This document shows positions 57,758 through 64,000 of a stretch of 64,000 bases of DNA, piece after piece (position 1 is the stretch's first letter; every line of letters starts with the position of its first letter). The translations under genes were made by a program, and so were the position numbers. Under the pieces are notes generated by a model. The model was not told the DNA's origin. It did no database searches and saw only the letters and a list, made by a program, of their open reading frames with translations. This stretch comes from Ursus arctos (taxonomy: Eukaryota > Chordata > Mammalia > Carnivora > Ursidae). Where the stretch lies: positions 82,689,299 to 82,753,298 of the forward strand of contig NW_026622763.1 in NCBI RefSeq assembly GCF_023065955.2, written 5' to 3'.

Positions 57758-59849
57758 TGATTTATTCATGAAAACAAAATATTATTGTAACCCATACTAT
57801 TGTCATATTTCCACTTCACTAAAACTTTTCTAATTTTTCCCACTGTTAGTTTTATTTGGTATTAAATGTCTGGGAAAACAGAGTATATTTCAATAAATAG
57901 TTATGAATGTGATTTGCTGTATACTTTGAGTGGGGAAAAAGTGTTCTGAGTGTATTTCTACTCCTGCCCTTGTTTTTCTTCTGTATGCACTTGTGGCCTT
58001 AGATAACACTGCTTAACCATGCTTCTGCCTGAGATGAAACTCTGCTTGTCACTATACTTAGGCAGATTCCAACTTTACAGATCTTTCCCCTCAGATCAAA
58101 AGACTTTTTTTTTTTTTTTTGTAAGGCAGGCAGCTAATTTATTTTTCAAAATGGTGAGTCAATTGTTCCAAACCACTGCCAGGTTAACTTGTATTTCCTT
58201 ATGAGACACTCCTTAAAGGAAACAAATTTTATCTTCAGTAGGTTAAGAAAAGAGATCAACAAAGGGTTTTTGTTTTTGTTTGAAATGTCATGTCCTAAAG
58301 GAAAGAAAAGTCAGAAGAGGAAAAAAGGGAAGACTTCCTCAGATGAAAATGTCAGCCAGCTATATCATATTTTACTCACCAAAATGTGTCCTTCTTTCTC
58401 CCTCATTCATTCTCTCAGTTTCCCCCCACTCTCACACTCAAAGATCACGGCGTAAACAATAGCAAAGGAACAATATCTCAATTTTCTTTAATACAGACCC
58501 AAGTATTAAAAAGTTTTCAATTTTTGTTTTGAAGTGCTGAAAGCCTCCAAAATTGTTTTATGGCACTTCACGTGGCGAGTCATATCCAGAGGTCTTGGGT
58601 GCTGCGAATAATTAAATCTATTTGCCACGACAACATTTTTGGTGCAGTAAGCTCGAGAAAATTTTCACCAAACCTTGTCATTACTTCGGAACTCTTTGGG
58701 ATTCACTGGTATAATAGCATTCTCTAAAAATGTTTGTTCCTTATTAATTCCTACAGGTAAAGATGATAATTTTTCTGATCTCTCAGTGAGGTGAAAGGTA
58801 TCCACTGATTTGCTTTGTTGCCTCAAACTGCACTGACTGGTAACATTGGGGGAAATTCAGGCTTCTGTCTTTGAAGAGCTACACATCCTTCTCAAATGTC
58901 AGTGTGGTGTTTGAGGTTCTGACCTAACTGCCAAGCCTGCAATTAATTCCAACAATCTGGCTGGCACATGGCAAGTTTTCCAAAGATCACGTCTTGCCTG
59001 AAAAAGATAAATCATTTTATTGATTCCTCTTGGCCTGCATATAAATTATACAAATCAGAAAATAGAGTGATTTGGAGAGCAAAGCATTTGTCATTTCTGA
59101 TTTTGAATTTTGTGAAACGCCTGAGTACTTTTTGCCACTGGGATGAATCCATAAGCTGAACTTTAAGAACTTTGAACCAAGCTTTAAAAACTTGGACCTG
59201 CGATTTGCTGCTTCCAGGCTTTTCTGTCTTCCCCCTCGGTCCTATTTCTCTCTATCTCTAGCCCGCTAAACTTCCAGGCCCAGAGGAACTGCCCTGGCCT
59301 CTGGTTCTGTGATTTTCAGAGCAAAGTTTTCTAGGTTCTTCCCAGTTTCTTGATTCTTCTTCAACAATATCTATGTAAAGCTTTGAGCATTTGTTTAAGA
59401 TATATCTCATTGTCATTTATACAAAATATTATCAATTGGGATGATTTGTCCTCGTGGACTGAGAGAAGCCAGATATGGTAGATATCCCGGAAGATCTTTT
59501 GTCGTTTTCAAAAGAATAAGAGAATAGAACCAAATAAAACCACCCGGTTACTCTGGTCCTCCATTCTGCCTGCAATGCGCATCATTGCCTCTTCATAAGC
59601 AGAGAAGGAGATTTGTGGACGTTCACCCTCATCTGAACTCCCTGCCACAAAGGTCACATACTATCTCCAAAATTGGGCCATCTCATTTTTTAAATGTCAG
59701 GCATATGCTGTGCTAAATCAATGATCTGTTTTCCAGCTCTCTGCCCACTATGAAATAAAAACGACATGAATTTAACTTCCTAAAAGAAAGGACACAGTCG
59801 TTAAGGAAATCTCTAAGAAAAGCCAATAAAATCACAAAGTTTCTTACAG
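57758..59849. other. unassigned single-copy DNA
   Basis: A 2-kb stretch with no repeat family that I recognise and no supportable gene. A 17-base T run lies at about 58104-58120. The part at 58560-59170 is repeat-free and is noted as a finding. Confidence 0.4.
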
Positions 59850-60464
59850 AAGTGGCTTGATACTGTGCTCACTTTGGCAGCACATATACTAAAATTGCAA
59901 CGATACAGAGAAGATTAGCATGGCCCCTGCACAAGGATGACACGCAAATTCGTGAAGCGTTCCATATTTTTAAGAAGCAGAAGTTTTTATAGTCAAAATG
60001 TGGAGATTATTGATATATGAAACAGAAGCCAAGAAAATTGGTCTTGTGAAGTAAAACTCTTTTTACATTTAGAGTTCTGTTTCAGATTTCTTCTTTCCCA
60101 CCCTTCAGATGACTTTGGCTTTTTCTTTGTCTTCAAAGACATTTGTGAGGTCTGTAATTTTTTTTTTTTTAATGTAGAAAATGTGAATTTTTTTGTCCTC
60201 TAATTTGTTGATGCCCTGTGTACTCCCTTGGTTGTAAAGACATCTCAATCCTACCTTGGTTCTCTTTATACTCACCAGGTACAAATTACTGGTGTGTTTT
60301 ATAAGCTGCAGCTACTGTACACAGCCTATCTGATATAATCTTGTTCTGCTGATTTATTTCTTATAAATATTAAAATGACTCCCCAATTCTTTTGCAGAAT
60401 TGCAAATAAAATAAGATAAAATAAAATAAAATAAAATAAAATAAAATAAAAGTGGCTTGATACT
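59850..60464 (+). mobile_element. chimeric retrocopy: U6 snRNA joined to an mRNA-like 3' segment
   Basis: A perfect 15-bp direct repeat 'aagtggcttgatact' at 59850-59864 and 60450-60464 encloses a U6 copy (59865-59971), a directly joined non-U6 segment (59972 to about 60400) and an A-rich (AAAAT)n tail to 60449. The segment 59972-60400 resembles an mRNA 3' UTR and carries AATATTAAAA-type signals close to the tail. Both target copies enclose everything, so it landed as one event. L1-driven template switching from U6 RNA to other RNAs is a known route to such chimeras. The source mRNA was not identified. Confidence 0.85.
59865..59971 (+). pseudogene. RNU6: U6 spliceosomal snRNA retropseudogene
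   Basis: The 107 bases align end to end with mammalian U6, whose RNA forms the catalytic core of the spliceosome with U2 and U4. They start at 'gtgctcactttggcagcaca' and end in 'cgttccatattttt'. Only four substitutions separate them from the usual U6, at U6 positions 7, 11, 34 and 67. Three (7, 11 and 67) are at CpG sites. The ACAGAGA box and the catalytic AGC triad are unchanged. The required upstream TATA box and proximal sequence element are not visible: the 30 bases before the start read 'gtttcttacagaagtggctt' plus 'gatact'. It was placed by retroposition, and its target duplication abuts its first base. It is very probably not transcribed. Confidence 0.95.
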
Positions 60465-60754
60465 ATTTTGTTTTGTGCATATAATGTGTTGTTTGAAGAA
60501 AGGCCCCAAGGACCTTCCTGGTATTGCTTGGCCTCTCAAAGAGAAGCTATCCATTGGGCATCAGTGTGTTCTGTGGGGTTTTTTGGTCACTGAAAGGTAG
60601 GCACAAAGGGCAATAACTTAATTTAAAACAACATTGCCTAACATGTATCAAAAAATGTCTCATTTGAAAGCTCAGGACCTTGGAAAGACATCCTAAAGAA
60701 CTTGCTCCTTGTGTCTCCTGACTTTTTTCAGTTTTAGAAAACAAATGGCCTCTG
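60465..60754. other. unassigned DNA
   Basis: A short stretch between the chimeric retrocopy and the LTR-like repeat. No gene or repeat was recognised. Confidence 0.4.
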
Positions 60755-61550
60755 TTGTCTGTTAAAGAACAAAAATTTAACTGAAAAAATTTGAAGATCT
60801 AATTGGGTTTATGCAATGATTCATGAATGAGGGGACAGCATCCCTTCTCGTAAATGGACAGGTGCTCAGAGGAGCTGTACAAAGTAAAGTTTTTTATAGG
60901 CATGAGGAAGGTGAGTCAAGGAGGTTGTTAGCAAAAGGAAAGATTTTTTTCAGGTCTGGTCATCTTCTTTTTGGGGGGATGGGAATGGGAGGGGGGATCT
61001 TATGTAGATGGCCTCACTAATACTGATCAGGAAATTTCAGATTGACTGTTTAAAGGTAACATTTCTGGGAAAGGTTGAAACTGCAATTAAATCTTGGTTG
61101 GCTGTAGTGGGGGCAAATGACTCTATTTTGGGCCAAATGAGAACAAACAGAATCTATTCAGAGCTTTCTAGAGCTAGGGAGTTAACTACCATTACTTGTA
61201 TCTGGCAGAGGCTCAAAGGCAAACAGGGGAGTGGGAAAGTTTTAGAGTGACAAAAAGGGAAGACTTCATGAACACTCTGCTTGGAGGTTGTGAATGCAGG
61301 GAAGCTGGAAGCAGATTAACTAGAAGGATGATGTGATTGGTTTGGGAGCATACTTGGCTTTCTCTGGTTGATCCTGAGTTGCATGCATGGACAATAAAGA
61401 AGCTGGCAGTCACTAAGTCCTGACCATACTGGGCTGATGGCTGCAAAGGTTGCTACTTGGTCAGAGTGCTATTGACATGTATGGTCTGGCCATTGTCCCT
61501 TTATATATTCAGTGTCTGGTATAATATATTAAGCTATCGTCCTTTTGATG
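60755..61550. mobile_element. old LTR-like repeat, about 800 bp
   Basis: 'tctgttaaagaacaaaaatt', 'taactgaaaaaatttgaaga', 'tctaattgggtttatgcaat', 'gattcatgaatgaggggaca', 'ggacaggtgctcagaggagc', 'cagattgactgtttaaaggt', 'aacatttctgggaaaggttg', 'tttgggccaaatgagaacaa' and 'cagtcactaagtcctgacca' read like a mammalian LTR. No retroviral gene text flanks it. The family is not named. The open frames here are incidental. Confidence 0.6.
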
Positions 61551-62215
61551 GAAATTTCACTGCCCCCCCCCAATGGTTTTGCTACTGTAAACAATGCAGG
61601 TATTTCAATTAGATAAAATGAATGAATATCACAATCAACAGATATGCAAATTTTTTTGTTTCAACAGATATTTTTATCTGGCCCTCAAAACTACCCTTCT
61701 AATTTACCTAATTGTACAATTGTGAAGCTTCATTTCAGATAGATGATTGAGAATGCTCTTTTCTTCTAAAACATTGGTTGATGAAGATCAAGTTAGATAT
61801 ATTCTACTGACATTAAATCTAATGAGATAATTTACCATTGAAAAAGAAGTTAGGGATCACATGAAGCATCAATAAAGTGATAAATGGATTAGGTTGGTTT
61901 GGCTGTTTTCCATTGACTGCTTCTGGGTTGTACTGCACTTGAGGAGAACATTGGCAGTTAGGACAAGGTTTCATAAGCCAGCTGGAAAGACCATAAATAC
62001 TTTTTTAAATAGTAAAAACCACAATGCCTGGAGTAAGAGCCAAAGGAATGAAAAGATATTTTATACACAATTAATGGAACAAGTATGAGTGGAAATGAGA
62101 AATGAGATACAGGCAAGAGATAATAAATGGGCTTTAAAATATTAAAAGACACCTGGAATGGAACAGAGTATAAAAATTGGAAAATACAAAAAAAAAAAAA
62201 ATGGAAAAAGCAAAT
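61551..62215. other. unassigned AT-rich DNA
   Basis: Nothing recognisable was found apart from a C run at 61564-61571 and A-rich tracts near 62187-62202. Confidence 0.45.
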
Positions 62216-62369
62216 CCTTGTTTTAAGGATTTAAAAAAATGGATGATACAACTCAAAAGCATTTTCCTTGTTTTAAAGATTTTCTTTAAAAAGGATGACA
62301 CAATTCAAAAGCATTTTCTTTGTTTTAAGGATTTGAAAAAAAAGGATGATACAACTCAAAAGCATTTTT
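62216..62369. repeat. three-unit minisatellite (about 51-bp unit)
   Basis: Units at 62216-62265 (50 bp), 62266-62317 (52 bp) and 62318-62369 (52 bp) share 'ttgttttaa(g/a)gattt' and 'ggatga(t/c)aca', plus 'act(c)aaaagcattttt' type text, with several small indels. An open frame through the array encodes a lysine-rich peptide with the same repeat, but it has no other support. Confidence 0.93.
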
Positions 62370-62410
62370 GAGTGCCTCCTTGTGAAACATCTTATGCTAT
62401 AGGAAGCATT

Positions 62411-62656
62411 AAGAAAATCATAGGTTCTAGGGGCGCCTGGGTGGAGCAGTTGTTAAGCGTCTGCCTTCGGCTCAGGGCGTGATCCTGGTGTTATGGGATC
62501 GAGCCCCACATCAGGCTCCTCCGCTATGAGCCTGCTTCTTCCTCTCCCACTCCCCCTGCTTGTGTTCCCTCTCTTGCTGGCTGTCTCTGTCTCTGTCAAA
62601 TAAATAAATAAAATCTAAAAAAAAAAAGAAAAAAGAAAAGAAAATCATAGGTTCTA
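62411..62656 (+). mobile_element. Can-SINE, long-tail (bear-like) subtype
   Basis: The body at 62430-62637 starts 'gggcgcctgggtggagcagt' and continues 'tgttaagcgtctgccttcgg'. It has 'gcccacatcaggctcctccg'-type text, the extended 'ctgtctctgtctctgtc' tail and an A/G-rich end. A perfect 19-bp duplication 'aagaaaatcataggttcta' at 62411-62429 and 62638-62656 encloses it. It shares the variant head and tail type with the copy at 7087. Confidence 0.97.
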
Positions 62657-62699
62657 ATCTCAGAAATCCCACAATTTGATTAATATAGGAAACATTATG

Positions 62700-63245
62700 G
62701 TAGAAGTAACTAGAAACCATCTCAAACTGCCTAAAAAATAAGGAAATTTTATTGACTTGTGATTGCAAAGCCAAGAAGAAAAGCAAATGCCGGAGTGGTT
62801 TGACACAGTGGCTCAGAAAAGTCAACAAGAATCTGGGGACTGTTTTTATTTGTTTTTGTTTACCCTCCACTCCACCTTTCAGAATGTCAGTTTCATTGTG
62901 TCTTTCCTCCTGGACCCGAGGCTATTCTGCCAATAGCTCTCCAAACATCTTGTTTTCTTTCCAGACATTGAATGAAGACCTGAGTTTTGCCTTTATAAGC
63001 TAACTTTGGCTCATTTGCCCATCCATCAACTCCTTATGACAGGAGGATGGGAATGTGCTGCTTGTCTTAGACCGATCAGGGCTCACACCTGAACTTCTGA
63101 ATGGGGACCATCCTAGCCACATGTCATGGCCGTTACACAATGGAGGGGCGCAGGTTCTTAAAGGAAAATCTGGGTGCTACAGGCAGAGAGGAAGAGATGA
63201 GTGATACTGCGCCTAAACTGGCAACTAAAAAGTATCCACTACACA
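62700..63245. repeat. ancient repeat, type B, copy 4
   Basis: 'tagaagtaactagaaaccat', 'ctcaaactgcctaaaaaata', 'aggaaattttattgacttgt', 'acctgaacttctgaatgggg' and 'gtgctacaggcagagagga' plus 'actaaaaagtatccactac' follow the head and tail of the type B repeat, and this copy alone keeps the outer 3' end. Open frames here (up to 119 codons, reading a SINE as well) are incidental. Confidence 0.6.
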
Positions 63246-64000
63246 GTCCTGGTTGAGGGCAGTAGACGAGTATGCAAATAATCCCAACAGACAGAGTGTA
63301 GCAAGTGTTCTAAAGTCGAAAGAGTGTGTGGGGGAGGAATCCACATTTAAATGGACTGTTTTGCTTAAATTTTGTCAAAGTAAGCTCCTATGACCTGTGT
63401 TGTTTGTTTAGTATCTTCCTACTGTTAAAAGACTATTTTCAAAAGAGGGTAAAATCAACACATCTTATACAGATTAATGAACACAAGTTAAAGATTTTCA
63501 TTAACTCATTAATGAGGACATCTGCAAAGTGTCAGAACCCGTTTCAGAGAAAAGTCCAAAAAAGTACAAACTTATTTAGAGTAAAGGAATATTGAACGGA
63601 GTACATAAATGAAGACAAAACTAGCTAGGAAAGTCCACTGAACCTCTGTTGGAAAGAAGAGAATTTTCATGCCTGTAGATGAGAATTACTTTGTATTGTT
63701 ATCGGTTATTGATAATTTACAAAGGTGCAAAATACCTCCCATAGAATCATGGTCACAAGGAGCAGAAGGGAGAGCTGTCGACAATGCATAATTTTCTGTT
63801 GAAGCACACATTTTCTCTATACTGTGGCGCTAAGTACATTTACACAACCAGGTTAAAAAAATTCATTAACCTTCCTGAAAGAGTGCTGTCTACACTCAGT
63901 ATTTCTATTTTCCCCAATCATGGATGTAAATTTCAGTGTAAATCCCTATTATAGCATTAGGTGTTCCTCCCCTCCCCCTACCTGCCTGGAACACACAGTC
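63246..64000. other. unassigned DNA
   Basis: No gene or clear repeat was recognised. An 89-codon open frame at 63326-63595 has no domain. Confidence 0.45.

Noticed and set aside
59865..59971. Functional U6 gene
   Set aside because: No U6-type TATA box or proximal element precedes it, it has four substitutions, and it lies within target-site duplications as a retrocopy joined to another sequence.
62216..62369. Lysine-rich repeat protein encoded by the minisatellite
   Set aside because: The frame exists only because the repeat lacks stops. Unit lengths of 50, 52 and 52 bp are not multiples of three, and no gene context is present.
62511..62870. 119-codon minus-strand open frame
   Set aside because: It reads through a Can-SINE, its A-rich tail and part of an old repeat.

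Overview
The window is nuclear DNA from a mammal, and specifically from a caniform carnivore. The clearest sign is a set of 14 tRNA-derived Can-SINE (SINEC) copies. They carry the hallmark 5' end 'gggcgcctgggtggctcag' or its reverse complement, a CT-rich middle and an (AAATA)n/AATCTTTAAAA tail. Copies at about 7.1, 26.8 and 62.4 kb have the extended 3' body ending in 'ctgtctctntctctgtcaaa', and those at 7.1 and 62.4 kb also have a changed box-B-side start. From memory this type is abundant in bears and giant panda, so an ursid is my best guess; this is an inference and not a database result. The sequence is AT-rich. Mammalian-wide relics (MIR, L2, MER5A, MLT1, MLT2, old L1) are also present.

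I could not support any protein-coding gene. The open frames are short (at most 138 codons), have no recognisable domains, and the longest ones are readings of L1 antisense DNA or SINEs. There is no CpG island, no convincing exon/intron chain and no CRISPR, phage or bacterial-type system. The window is best read as an intergenic gene desert or the inside of a very long intron.

Layout. 0-5 kb: LTR remnant, one Can-SINE, a MIR. 5.2-6.7 kb: an old antisense L1 split by a sense L1. 7-18.8 kb: Can-SINEs, MIR/L2, MER5A and LTR-like relics. 20.6-23.5 kb: (AT)n, two Can-SINEs, ancient repeats and an MLT2-type LTR. 24.9-31.4 kb: MIRs, a Can-SINE, an L1 split by an older repeat type and a roughly 1 kb ancient repeat. 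32.1-33.7 kb: degenerate L1, followed by an (ATCT)n microsatellite. 35.7-39.3 kb: a long antisense L1M broken by three later insertions. 39.3-40.1 kb: an unclassified conserved-looking block. 42.7-44.5 kb: antisense L1 5' region holding a young 5'-truncated L1 with an 18-bp target duplication. 45-59.8 kb: largely single-copy DNA with Can-SINEs, MIRs, MER5 and an MLT1 LTR that contains a Can-SINE. 59.85-60.46 kb: a chimeric retrocopy made of U6 snRNA joined to an mRNA-like 3' segment. 60.7-63.3 kb: an LTR-like repeat, a three-unit minisatellite, a Can-SINE and an ancient repeat.

The most interesting items are the U6/mRNA-like chimeric retrocopy, the young L1 insertion, the nested L1 structures that give a relative insertion order, and two single-copy stretches that look like candidate conserved noncoding elements. 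I found no evidence for a new multi-gene biological system.
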